Shown one piece after another: positions 1 through 8,225 of a stretch of 26,624 bases of DNA (the stretch's first letter is position 1; the number at the start of each line of letters is the position of its first letter). Position numbers and translations under genes: made by a program. Below the pieces are notes generated by a model. The model was not told the origin of the DNA, ran no database searches, and saw nothing but the letters and a program-made list of their open reading frames with translations. Origin of the DNA: LMDS01 sp039930465 (GTDB lineage: Bacteria > Pseudomonadota > Gammaproteobacteria > Burkholderiales > Burkholderiaceae_C); assembly GCA_039930465.1 (NCBI GenBank), contig JBDTTU010000059.1, forward strand, positions 1 through 26,624, given 5' to 3'.

Positions 1-1009
1 CGCCGAGCACGAAGGCCGCGCCGCCGCTGCCGTGGTCGGTGCCCAGCGTGCCGTTCACCGCCACTTCGCGGCCGAACTCGGTGGCGACGACGACGACGGT
101 GCGGCTCCACGTGCCGTTCGCCACCAGCCCTTCGCGCAACGCGGCCAGGCCGGCGTCGAGCTGGCGCAAGGTGTTCGACAACGCGCCATTCGAGTTGGTC
201 TGATTGGCGTGGCTGTCGAATCCGTTGAGTTCGAGCACGGCGGCTTGCGGGCCGTTGGGCTGCGCTAAAAATTCGGCTGCGCGTTGCGCCAGTACGGTGA
301 AGTTGCCGGCGCGCCCTGCGTTCGCCACGCTCTTGCCATCCATCGCATTCATGTCGGCTGGCATCGTGCCGTCGAAATGCAAGCTCTTCGCGCGCTGCAG
401 GGCCGTGGCCAGCGCCGCGTCGTGGCCGTACATGCGCTCGAGCCGCGCCACCAGGTCGGCAGAAGGGTCGGGCAGGGCTGACGGCGCCCAGGTGTCGACG
501 GCACCCGGCCCGCGCAACACCAGCGGCACGGTTGTGTTCAACGCCAGGCTCTTCGCGGCGCTCGGCGCGAGCGCGCGGCCGAGCCAGCCGGTCGTCAGCT
601 CGTAGGGGCGCACGCCGCCGCTTTCGAGCACCTGCTGTGCGTCGAAGTGCGAACGCTCGCGGTAGGGCAGGCCTGCGGCATGCACCACCACGAGTTCGCC
701 GCCGGTGTACATGCCATGCAACTGCGCCAGGTTCGGGTGCAGCGCGAAGGTGGTGTCGAGCGCGAGCGGCGCGCTGCCGAACTGCGCGAGCGGGCCGCGC
801 GCTGCGGCGAACTCGGGGTCGCCGATGGCAGGCACGGCCGAGAGACCGTCCATGCCGCCCCGCAGCACCACGAAGACGAAGCGCTTTGCATTGCCGCTGT
901 TGCTGCCGGCCGCGAAGCTGAGCGTCGACACCGCACCGAGCGCGCCGGCACCGAGTGCCGCGCCCATCATCTGGCGCCGCTGCGGGTTGAAGTGAGGGTG
1001 TTTGTTCAT
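1..1009 (-). CDS. DUF1501 domain-containing protein (partial, C-terminus beyond window edge)
   Basis: The minus-strand frame stays open from an ATG at 1009 to the window edge, giving 336 codons of a protein that continues outside. The N-terminus carries a twin-arginine-like signal (QRRQMM followed by a small hydrophobic Ala/Gly stretch to about residue 34), so export by Tat is likely. Family-typical segments follow: FVFVVLRGGMDGLSAV early, VHAAGLPYRERSHFDAQ in the middle, and ATEFGREV and GTDHGSGGAAF near the edge. DUF1501 proteins belong to the alkaline phosphatase/sulfatase-like superfamily; their substrate is unknown. The ATG has a GAGGA ribosome site 7 nt upstream and lies 15 nt after the DUF1800 stop, so the two form the usual DUF1800-DUF1501 operon. 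Confidence 0.9.
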   Translation of the reverse strand, partial: MNKHPHFNPQRRQMMGAALGAGALGAVSTLSFAAGSNSGNAKRFVFVVLRGGMDGLSAVPAIGDPEFAAARGPLAQFGSAPLALDTTFALHPNLAQLHGMYTGGELVVVHAAGLPYRERSHFDAQQVLESGGVRPYELTTGWLGRALAPSAAKSLALNTTVPLVLRGPGAVDTWAPSALPDPSADLVARLERMYGHDAALATALQRAKSLHFDGTMPADMNAMDGKSVANAGRAGNFTVLAQRAAEFLAQPNGPQAAVLELNGFDSHANQTNSNGALSNTLRQLDAGLAALREGLVANGTWSRTVVVVATEFGREVAVNGTLGTDHGSGGAAFVLG

Positions 1010-1024
1010 GCTGTCGTCCTCGGT

Positions 1025-2428
1025 TCAGCGGCGCTGGAATTCGGGTGCCATCAGCAGCAGCGCCAGGGCTTGCGGGCCGTCGGCCGCACGCTCGATCTGC
1101 AGCTTGGTCTCGGCGCTCAGCAGCGGGCCGAGGCTTTGTGCCGCGAGCGCGCGCGCATCCACGCTGCTGCCCACGCGGTTGGCCGTGCGGGTGGACCACT
1201 CCATGCGCTTCCACACCGCGTCGGGCCCGAGCCAGTCTTCGGCGCGGTCGCTCCAGCCGGCCGGCGAGGGCGCGGCCTGCACGCGCTGACCGAGTGCGTT
1301 CAGGCCGATGGCGTTGTCGCCGCGCTCGAACAGGCGCGGGTTGACGCGCAGTACGCGCGTGGCCGAGAGCACGAACTCTTCGGGCGTCTTCAGCTTCATC
1401 GGCTGCGCGTTCCAGGCCTCGGGGCTGCGCACCAGTTCCTGGTAGACCGGTGCGAGCCGCGTGTCGTTGCGCAGATAGGTTTGTGCAAGGCGGTCGACAA
1501 GCGCCGGCGGCGGTGTGTCGGACGTGAAGTGGCGCGCGAGCTTGGTGGCGATGAAGTGCGCAGTGGCAGGGTGAAACGCCAGGTCGTGCAGCACACCCCG
1601 CAAGGCGTCGGGCCCTTCGGCGTAGACCTTGCCGAGCACGGTCTTCGCGCCCGGCTCGTGCCAGTTGGCATCGAAGGCCCGGGTCGGGTCGGTGCTTTGC
1701 AGGCCGACGCGCCAGCCGGTGAGCACGCGGGCGAACGCGGTCACGTCGGCCTGGCTGTAGCTGCCGTTCCGGCCGCGTGCGCTCTCGGCGCCGAGCGTGT
1801 GCAGCTCCAGCACTTCACGCGCCAGGTTTTCGTTCAGCCCGGTGATGCGCGGGCCTTCGCCCATCTGCTCCGCGCGGCGCGCCGCGCGCGCCACGATGCG
1901 CGAGTGCGGCCCGGCCGACTGCACGTTGTCGAGGTAACGCAGCATCGCCGGGTGGGTGGTCGAGGCGAACAGCAAGGTCTCGAACGGGCCGGCGATGTTC
2001 GGGCGGATCGCGTCGCGCTCGAACGCGCCCACCAGCCCGTGCGTGGCGCCCTTGGCGAGCGACACCGTGAAGTGGTTGGCCCAAAAAAGTTGCAGGCGTT
2101 CCGCGAACGGGCGTGTGCTGGTGGCGGCGGTGAGCAGGCGCGAGCGCGCGTCGGCAATGATCACTTCGCGGTAGTGGCCGGCGAGCACCTGCTCGGCGGT
2201 CATGCCTTCGGGCGGGTTCTTCGCGATGCGGCGCTTCTCGCGCTCGGCGGCCACGTGTTCGAGCGCCTGCGCGGTGCTCAGCAGGCCTTCACCACGCGCC
2301 GGCTCGGCCGGGCCGATCTGGGCCAACAACCACTGCTGCGGGTCGCTGCCGATCGCATCGAGCGTGGGCTCACCCAGGCCAAACCGGTGGGCTGCGATCG
2401 CGGCCTGAAGCAGGGAAGGGTTGGACAT
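1025..2428 (-). CDS. DUF1800 family protein
   Basis: This is a 467-residue protein if it starts at the ATG at 2428, which is preceded by AGGAGA at good spacing; an in-frame ATG at 2467 has no such site. Family-typical blocks are visible: LFWANHFTVS near residue 120, LAREVLELHTLGA, the segment YSQADVTAFARVLTGW, and FHPATAHFIATKLARHF near residue 290. DUF1800 proteins are widespread, usually encoded just upstream of DUF1501 proteins, and have no established biochemical role. Here too the DUF1501 gene follows 15 nt downstream, which supports co-transcription and a shared function. No clear classical signal peptide is seen at the N-terminus (MSNPSLLQAAIAAHRFGLGE). Confidence 0.9.
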   Translation of the reverse strand: MSNPSLLQAAIAAHRFGLGEPTLDAIGSDPQQWLLAQIGPAEPARGEGLLSTAQALEHVAAEREKRRIAKNPPEGMTAEQVLAGHYREVIIADARSRLLTAATSTRPFAERLQLFWANHFTVSLAKGATHGLVGAFERDAIRPNIAGPFETLLFASTTHPAMLRYLDNVQSAGPHSRIVARAARRAEQMGEGPRITGLNENLAREVLELHTLGAESARGRNGSYSQADVTAFARVLTGWRVGLQSTDPTRAFDANWHEPGAKTVLGKVYAEGPDALRGVLHDLAFHPATAHFIATKLARHFTSDTPPPALVDRLAQTYLRNDTRLAPVYQELVRSPEAWNAQPMKLKTPEEFVLSATRVLRVNPRLFERGDNAIGLNALGQRVQAAPSPAGWSDRAEDWLGPDAVWKRMEWSTRTANRVGSSVDARALAAQSLGPLLSAETKLQIERAADGPQALALLLMAPEFQRR

Positions 2429-2526
2429 GCTCGTCTCCTGTGGATGCAGAGCATGCCGGCTGCGCATGAAGCCGGCGTGTGCGTCGGGTCAAGAAACGTT
2501 TCCGGCCGCGCGCCGTTAACAGGGCA

Positions 2527-2545
2527 GACCCGCAGCAGGCGGGTC
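2527..2545 (-). terminator. Hairpin downstream of the tolC-like gene
   Basis: A perfect 7-bp stem (GACCCGC / GCGGGTC) with a 5-nt loop lies 16 nt after the stop of the TolC-like gene on the minus strand. No U-tract follows, so it is a weak candidate for an intrinsic terminator. It could equally protect a 3' end or separate the efflux operon from the DUF1800 gene. Confidence 0.35.
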
Positions 2546-2560
2546 ACCCGGCTGTGGCCG

Positions 2561-3970
2561 CTACTTCGCGAGCAGCTGGTTCAGTGCCGCCACGTCTTCG
2601 GGCTTCAGGCGGCCCGAGGCCTGGCGCAGCCTCAGGCTGCCGACCAGCACGTCGTAGCGCGCCTTGGCGAGGTCACGCCTGGTGGTGAAGAGCTGCGTCT
2701 GCGCGTTGAGCACGTCGAGGTTCACACGCACGCCGACCTTGTAGCCGAGCTGCGTGGCTTCGAGGGCGAGCTGGCTCGACGATTCCGCGGCTTCGAGCGC
2801 CTTGACCTGGGCCTTGCCCGACTCGACGCCGTAGTAGGCCTGCCGCGTGCCCTGCGCCACGCCGCGGCGCGCAGCTTCCAGGTCGTTGCGGGCCTTGTCT
2901 TCGAGCACCACGGTTTCCTTGACGCGGTTCTGGATCGCGAAGCCGGCGAACAGCGGCACGTTCAGCGTCACCGCGATGCCGGTCGAATTGTTGGCGCCCG
3001 CCTGGTTGAAACCCACCACCGACGAGCCGGCCAGAGTGGTCAATCGGGCGTCACCGTTGGTCGAGGCATGGCCGCGCGTGTAGCTCGCAGTCAGGTCGAC
3101 GGTCGGCAGGTGGCCGGCCTTGGCCTTTTCGGTTTCGAGCTGGGCCACTTCGAAGCCGAGCCGGGCCTTGCGCACCAGCGGGTGTTCTTCGTCGGCCCGG
3201 CTCACCCATTCGTTGACGTTGTCGGGCGCGGTGGCCGGCAGCGCCACAGGCACGGCGAGCTGGTTCGGAGTGACGTTGCTGCGGCCCACCAGCTGGTCGA
3301 GCGCGATGCGCTTGGTCTGCAGGTCGTTGGCGGCGACGATCTCTTGCGCGGTGCCCAGGTCGAAGCGGGCTTGCGCTTCGCGCGTGTCGGTGATGGTGGC
3401 GGTGCCGACTTCGAAATTGCGCTTGGCCGAGGCCAGCTGTTCGGAGATCGCGGCCTTGCTGGTGCGGGTGGTGGCGAGCGTGTCTTGCGCGGCCAGCACG
3501 TCGAAGTAGGCTTGCGCCACCCGCACGATCAGGTCTTGTTCGGCGGCTTCGAAGTCGGCGGCCGACACTTCCAGGCTCTTCTGCGCCTGGGTGATGGTTA
3601 CGCCGTTGGCGCGGTTGAACAGCGACTGCCGGCCGCTCAACGTGGCGCCATAGGCTGTGGTGCTGGTGTTGAGTGTGCTCGAAGCCGGCGTGTCGGTGGT
3701 CGAGTGCGAGCCGCTCACGGCCAGGCCGACCGAGGGCAGGCGCAGCGCGTTGGCCTGGTTGACCCGGTACGTCGCCGAGTCGAGCAGCGCACGCGCCGAG
3801 AGAAAGGTGGCGTCATAGCCGTGCGCCGCTTCGTACAGTTCCTGCAGGCTCTGCGCCCGCGCGCCGGCGGAAAAACCCAGGCACAGCACTGTGGCCACGG
3901 CCAGTGGCGCCAGACGCCAGTGAGCTGCGGCGCGTCGAAGGGGCAGCAGGCGGAGGCTCGCAACGGGCAT
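2561..3970 (-). CDS. TolC family outer-membrane efflux channel protein
   Basis: A 469-residue protein starting at the ATG at 3970, which has AAGGAAA 5 nt upstream; an in-frame ATG at 4009 is less likely. Residues 1-39 form a long Sec signal peptide (basic RR region, hydrophobic core, ARA cleavage site). The mature protein begins SLQELYEAAHGYDATFLSARALLDS and shows the two-fold repeat of long helices typical of TolC, with the phrase VNLDVLNAQTQLFTTRRDLAKARYD in the C-terminal repeat. TolC trimers form the outer-membrane exit duct for RND pumps and type I secretion. The gene closes the block that begins with tetR, adaptor and RND permease, so it is very likely the cognate duct. Length fits the family. 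Confidence 0.93.
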   Translation of the reverse strand: MPVASLRLLPLRRAAAHWRLAPLAVATVLCLGFSAGARAQSLQELYEAAHGYDATFLSARALLDSATYRVNQANALRLPSVGLAVSGSHSTTDTPASSTLNTSTTAYGATLSGRQSLFNRANGVTITQAQKSLEVSAADFEAAEQDLIVRVAQAYFDVLAAQDTLATTRTSKAAISEQLASAKRNFEVGTATITDTREAQARFDLGTAQEIVAANDLQTKRIALDQLVGRSNVTPNQLAVPVALPATAPDNVNEWVSRADEEHPLVRKARLGFEVAQLETEKAKAGHLPTVDLTASYTRGHASTNGDARLTTLAGSSVVGFNQAGANNSTGIAVTLNVPLFAGFAIQNRVKETVVLEDKARNDLEAARRGVAQGTRQAYYGVESGKAQVKALEAAESSSQLALEATQLGYKVGVRVNLDVLNAQTQLFTTRRDLAKARYDVLVGSLRLRQASGRLKPEDVAALNQLLAK

Positions 3971-4031
3971 GACGTTTCCTTGTTTCACTTGTTTTGGGGC
4001 TTCGCTCAATGGTGCGACTCAACAGCGCAGA

Positions 4032-4367
4032 TCAATACCGCGGCACGCTGGCGTCGACCTGCGTCGACCAGGCATCGCTGCCGCCGGCGAGGTTATAGAC
4101 GGCGTCGAAGCCCTGGCGCTCCAGGAATGCGACGACCTGCGCGCTGCGGGCCCCGTGATGACAAATACAGACGACAGGCTGCGCCGGGTCGAGCTCGGCC
4201 AGGCGCGCCGGAATGTCGTTCATCGGCATGTGCACGCAGCGCAGCCCGCTCACGGTGACGGGGGCGAGTTGCACTTCCCAGTCTTCGCGCACGTCGAGCA
4301 GCAACAGCGCCGTGGCGCCGGGTGCCGTCTGGTGTGCGTGCAGTTCGGGGGCGCTCAGTTGTTTCAT
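4032..4367 (-). CDS. Rhodanese-like domain protein (single domain)
   Basis: A 111-residue single-domain rhodanese. The active-site loop C-X4-R is visible as CHHGARS around Cys69-Arg74, preceded by the VREDWE block near residue 26 and followed by NLAGGSDAWS near the C-terminus. Such proteins transfer sulfur from a persulfide on the catalytic Cys to an acceptor; the partner here is unknown. It has no signal peptide, so it is cytoplasmic. Its ATG overlaps the stop of the upstream methyltransferase gene (TGATG), so translation is probably coupled. The rhodanese lies between the PCMT-like gene and tolC inside the efflux block. I infer co-transcription, not a role in efflux. Confidence 0.9.
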   Translation of the reverse strand: MKQLSAPELHAHQTAPGATALLLLDVREDWEVQLAPVTVSGLRCVHMPMNDIPARLAELDPAQPVVCICHHGARSAQVVAFLERQGFDAVYNLAGGSDAWSTQVDASVPRY

Positions 4368-5020
4368 CAGAATTTGAAGCGTGTGGGTTCGTCGAAACCC
4401 TGCAGGCGCTGGGCCACGGTGTCGAACAGCACCGTGTGTTCCAGGCCTTGCTCGCCGGTTCGAGTGACCAGCATCGCGCGCATCACCGGCTCCTGGCCGA
4501 CGATGGCGACGAGGCGCCCGCCGACCTTGAGCTGGGACAGCAGCTTGGCCGGCACCTCGGCGACCGAACCCGAGAGCACGATCACGTCGAAAGGTGCGTC
4601 GGCCGAGAGGCCTTTCGAACCGTCGGCGTGGTTGACGGTCACGTTCATCACGCCGGCACGGCGCAGATTCTTGCGCGCGAACTCGGCCAGCCCGGCGTCG
4701 ATCTCGATCGTCGTCACGTGCTGGGCCCGGTGCGCGAGCAGGGCAGCCATGAAACCCGAGCCGGCACCGATTTCGAGCACGCGCTCGTGCTTGTGCACCG
4801 CCAGCTCCTGCAGCAGCCGCGCCTCGACCTTCGGCGCCAGCATGCATTGCCCGCCGGGCAGCGGCACCTCGGTGTCGACGAAGGCCAGCGCGCGGTAGGC
4901 CTCGGGCGTAAAGTCTTCGCGTTTGACGACGGCCAGCAGCTCCAGCACGCTCTGGTTCAGCACGTCCCAGGGGCGGATCTGCTGCTCGATCATGTTGAAG
5001 CGGGCTTGTTCGATGTTCAT
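4367..5020 (-). CDS. Protein-L-isoaspartate O-methyltransferase family protein
   Basis: A 217-residue class I SAM-dependent methyltransferase of the PCMT family. The SAM site VLEIGAGSGF lies at residues 81-90, with the acidic end of the next strand in TTIEIDAG. A start at 5020 is preferred because GGTGA lies 7 nt upstream; an in-frame ATG lies at 5032. Classical Pcm enzymes methylate damaged isoaspartyl residues for repair. Here the region that in them reads like a Ser-Gln-Pro substrate motif is instead GGQCMLAPKVEARLLQ, so the substrate may differ. This variant is commonly seen in Burkholderiales beside rhodanese and tolC genes (from memory, not searched). It is cytoplasmic, follows the RND gene by 32 nt, and overlaps the rhodanese gene by one base. 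Confidence 0.88.
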   Translation of the reverse strand: MNIEQARFNMIEQQIRPWDVLNQSVLELLAVVKREDFTPEAYRALAFVDTEVPLPGGQCMLAPKVEARLLQELAVHKHERVLEIGAGSGFMAALLAHRAQHVTTIEIDAGLAEFARKNLRRAGVMNVTVNHADGSKGLSADAPFDVIVLSGSVAEVPAKLLSQLKVGGRLVAIVGQEPVMRAMLVTRTGEQGLEHTVLFDTVAQRLQGFDEPTRFKF

Positions 5021-5052
5021 GTGATTCACCAATGAAAATTGACGCGTGGATT

Positions 5053-8000
5053 CTATTTGGCGAGGGCCGGGTCAACGCCCGCTACCGCCGGCTTCTTCGA
5101 CACAAAGCGGCGCTTGGCCCAGGCCGCCAGATCGTCGAGATAACAGTAGATCACCGGCACCACCACCAGTGTGAGCAGCGACGAAGTGATCACGCCGCCG
5201 ATCACGGCCTGGCCCATCGGTGCGCGCTGCTCCGAGCCTTCGGAAAGCGCGAAGGCGAGCGGCACCATTCCGAAGATCATCGCCAGCGTCGTCATCAGGA
5301 TCGGACGCAGCCGTACCTTGGCGGCGTGCAGCAGGGCTTCGGTGCGTTCCATCGGCGCCTCGCCGTTTTCGCCAGCACGCGAACGGATGGCAAAGTCGAC
5401 CAGCAGGATCGCGTTTTTCGTCACCAGCCCCATCAGCATCACCACGCCGATGATGCTGAACATGTTCAGCGTGGAGCGGAACATCAAGAGCGCCAGCACC
5501 ACACCGATCAGCGTGAGCGGCAAAGCGCTCATCAGCGCCAGCGGCTGCAGGAAGCTCTTGAACTGGCTCGCCAGGATCATGTAGATGAAGACGATGGCCA
5601 GTGCCAGCGCGCCGATCGCGTACTGGAACGACTCGGTCATGTTCTTGGTCGAGCCGCCGAAGCTGTAGCGGTAGCCGGGCGGCAAGGCGATCGTGTCGAG
5701 CGCCTTCTTGATGTCGGCCGACACGTCGCCCGAGCTGCGGCCGAGCGCGTTGGCGTCGAAGTTGATCTCGCGGTTCAGGTCGCGGCGGTTGATCTGGTTC
5801 GGGCCGGTCGACGCCGTGATGTCGGCCACCTGCGACAGGCGCACCGAACGCGCCGAGCCGTCGGGCGCGGCGTTGATGTTGATCGGGATGCGCTGCAGGT
5901 CGGCGATCGACACCCGGCTTTCCGGCGCCACGCGCACGTTCACGTCGTAGTTCTCGCCGTCGGGCGCGCGCCAATTGCCCACCGTGGTGCCGGCGACGAG
6001 TGTGCGCAGGCTGGTTGCGAGCATGTTCACGTTCAGGCCGGCGTCGGAAGCGGCGTCGCGTTTCACCTCGATCGAGATCGTGGGCTTGTCGGGCTTGAGT
6101 GTGCTGTCGAGGTCGACGAGGCCGGGAATCGCCTGCAGCTTCGGCACGATCAGGCGCGAGAGGTGTTCGAGTTCGATCAGGTCGGTGCCCTGCACCGAAA
6201 ATTGCAGGCTCTTGCCGCCGCCCAGATCGGTGACGCCGATGTTCGTGACCGTGATGCCGGGGATGCGCGCCATGCGCTCGCGCAATGTCGGGATCATCTG
6301 CGTGATGCTGCGGCTGCGCTCCTTGCGGTCGACCAGGCGCACGTAGACCGCGCCGTAGATCTTGCCGGCGGCCTGGCCGCTGTTGATCGTGGTCACCGTG
6401 TACTTCACTTCGGGCAGCTCGCGCAAGGCCGCGTCGACCTGCTTGGCGCGCGCTTCAGTCAGTTCGAGCGACGAGCCGACCGGCGTGTAGAAATTGAGCA
6501 GCGTTTCCGAGAAGTCGGCCTTGGGCACGAACTCGGCGCCGAGCAGCGGAATGATGAAGAAGCTGCCGCCGAAGGTGGCAAGCGCCAGGCCCACCGTGGC
6601 CAGCTTGTGCGCGAGCGACCACGACAGGATGCCCTGGTAGGCGCGCGACAGCCATTCGGTGAAGCGGTCGAACTGGCCGGTCACACGGCCGATGGTCTTG
6701 TCGTAGAGCGTGACCGGCGGGCCCTTGTGCACGCCGTGGGCTTGCGGGTCGTGCCAGACGCTCGAGAGCATCGGGTCGAGCGTGAAGCTCACGAACATCG
6801 AGATCAACACCGCCGCCACGATCGTCAAACCGAACTCGTGGAAGAACTTGCCGACGATGCCGCCCATGAAGCCGATCGGCAGGAACACCGCCACGATCGA
6901 GAGTGTGGTGGCGAGCACCGCCAGGCCGATCTCGTTGGTGCCGGCCAGCGCCGCTTCGTGCGCGCTCTTGCCCATCTGCACATGGCGCACGATGTTCTCG
7001 CGCACCACGATCGCGTCGTCGATCAGCAGGCCCACGCACAGGCTCAGCGCCATCATCGTGATGCTGTTGATCGTGAAGCCGAACAGGTACATGAAGAGAA
7101 AGGTGCCGATCAGCGCAATCGGCAGTGTCAGGCCGGTGATGACGGTCGAACGCCATGAATTGAGGAACAGGAAGACGATCAGGATCGTCAGCGCCGCGCC
7201 CTCGAACAGCGTGCGTTTCACGTTCGCGACCGAGACCCGGATCGAGCGCGAGTTGTCACGGTTGACTTCGACTTTCACGCCCGGCGGCGTGACGGGCGCA
7301 GCATCGAGCAAGGCCTTCTGCAAGCCGTCGACGACCGCGATCGTGTTTTCACCCTGCGATTTCTGCACGCTCAGCAGCACCGTGCGCTGGCCGTTGTAAA
7401 GCGCTAGGCTTTCCACCTCTTGCGGGCCGTCGACCACCTCGGCCACCTGCCACAGCTTGACCGCGTTGCCACCTTTGCGGGCGACCACGATGTCGCGAAA
7501 GTCTTCGGGCCGCTTCAGGCGCGCGTTGATCTGCACCACGCGCTCCTGCTCGCGCGAGCGGATCGAGCCGAGCGGCAGTTCCTGGTTCTCGCTCTTCACG
7601 GCGGCCACGACCTGATCGACGCTGATGCCCAGTGCGTCGAGCGCGGCCGGTTTCAGGTAGAGGTTGATCTCGCGTTTGATGCCACCCACCACACCGACCG
7701 AGCCGACACCGCGCACGTTCTCGAGCTTCTTCTGCAGCACCTGCGTGGCCCAGGTCGTGAGCTCCTGCGGCGACTTCTTGCCGTCGGTGGACAGCACGGC
7801 CACGTTGAAGATCGGCACGCTCTGCGGGTCGAAGCGCGAGATGCGCGGCTCTTTCACCTCATCGCGCAGAAAAGGGCGAATCAGCGCGACCTTCTCGCGC
7901 ACGTCTTCGGCGGCCTTGCGGCCATCGACATCGAGGTTGAACTCGACGATCACGACCGAGGTGCCTTCGTACGAGCGCGACGACAGCGTGTTGATGCCGG

Positions 8001-8223
8001 CCACGGTGTTGACCGCTTCTTCGACCTTCTTCGTGACTTCGCTCTCGACGATTTCGGGCGAGGCGCCCGGGTAGTCCATCACCACCACGACGGTGGGGAA
8101 GTCGATGTTCGGGAATTGGTCGACGGCCAGGCGCTGGTAGCTGAACAGGCCGAGCACCACGAAGGCGAGCATGACCATCGTGGCCATCACCGGGTTGCCG
8201 ATCGAGACGCGGGTGAACCACAT
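5053..8223 (-). CDS. Efflux RND transporter permease subunit (AcrB/MexB/HAE-like)
   Basis: A full-length 1056-residue RND pump for the inner membrane, driven by the proton gradient. TM1 is at residues 10-30 (MATMVMLAFVVLGLFSY), followed by the first porter domain, TM2-6 from about residue 340, a second periplasmic loop from about 570, and TM8-12 at the end. The proton-relay aspartate pair lies in GLLIDDAIVVREN near residues 402-403, matching the paired Asp of AcrB TM4. The C-terminal half holds GLVTKNAILLVDFA. The ATG is 2 nt after the adaptor stop, so translation is coupled. The substrate cannot be told from sequence. It is organic-compound rather than heavy-metal type, judging by length and by motif DDAIVV. 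Confidence 0.96.
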   Translation of the reverse strand: MWFTRVSIGNPVMATMVMLAFVVLGLFSYQRLAVDQFPNIDFPTVVVVMDYPGASPEIVESEVTKKVEEAVNTVAGINTLSSRSYEGTSVVIVEFNLDVDGRKAAEDVREKVALIRPFLRDEVKEPRISRFDPQSVPIFNVAVLSTDGKKSPQELTTWATQVLQKKLENVRGVGSVGVVGGIKREINLYLKPAALDALGISVDQVVAAVKSENQELPLGSIRSREQERVVQINARLKRPEDFRDIVVARKGGNAVKLWQVAEVVDGPQEVESLALYNGQRTVLLSVQKSQGENTIAVVDGLQKALLDAAPVTPPGVKVEVNRDNSRSIRVSVANVKRTLFEGAALTILIVFLFLNSWRSTVITGLTLPIALIGTFLFMYLFGFTINSITMMALSLCVGLLIDDAIVVRENIVRHVQMGKSAHEAALAGTNEIGLAVLATTLSIVAVFLPIGFMGGIVGKFFHEFGLTIVAAVLISMFVSFTLDPMLSSVWHDPQAHGVHKGPPVTLYDKTIGRVTGQFDRFTEWLSRAYQGILSWSLAHKLATVGLALATFGGSFFIIPLLGAEFVPKADFSETLLNFYTPVGSSLELTEARAKQVDAALRELPEVKYTVTTINSGQAAGKIYGAVYVRLVDRKERSRSITQMIPTLRERMARIPGITVTNIGVTDLGGGKSLQFSVQGTDLIELEHLSRLIVPKLQAIPGLVDLDSTLKPDKPTISIEVKRDAASDAGLNVNMLATSLRTLVAGTTVGNWRAPDGENYDVNVRVAPESRVSIADLQRIPININAAPDGSARSVRLSQVADITASTGPNQINRRDLNREINFDANALGRSSGDVSADIKKALDTIALPPGYRYSFGGSTKNMTESFQYAIGALALAIVFIYMILASQFKSFLQPLALMSALPLTLIGVVLALLMFRSTLNMFSIIGVVMLMGLVTKNAILLVDFAIRSRAGENGEAPMERTEALLHAAKVRLRPILMTTLAMIFGMVPLAFALSEGSEQRAPMGQAVIGGVITSSLLTLVVVPVIYCYLDDLAAWAKRRFVSKKPAVAGVDPALAK

Positions 8224-8225
8224 GC

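Noticed and set aside
647..4258. A 1203-codon open frame on the plus strand across the DUF1800 and tolC genes
   Set aside because: It is antisense to well-supported genes, is rich in Arg/His/Gly/Val as expected for high-GC shadow frames, and has no recognisable domain.
5032..7158. A 708-codon plus-strand frame opposite the RND permease
   Set aside because: Composition is extremely Arg/His/Asp/Gln-rich, with no domain. It mirrors the codon bias of the true minus-strand gene.
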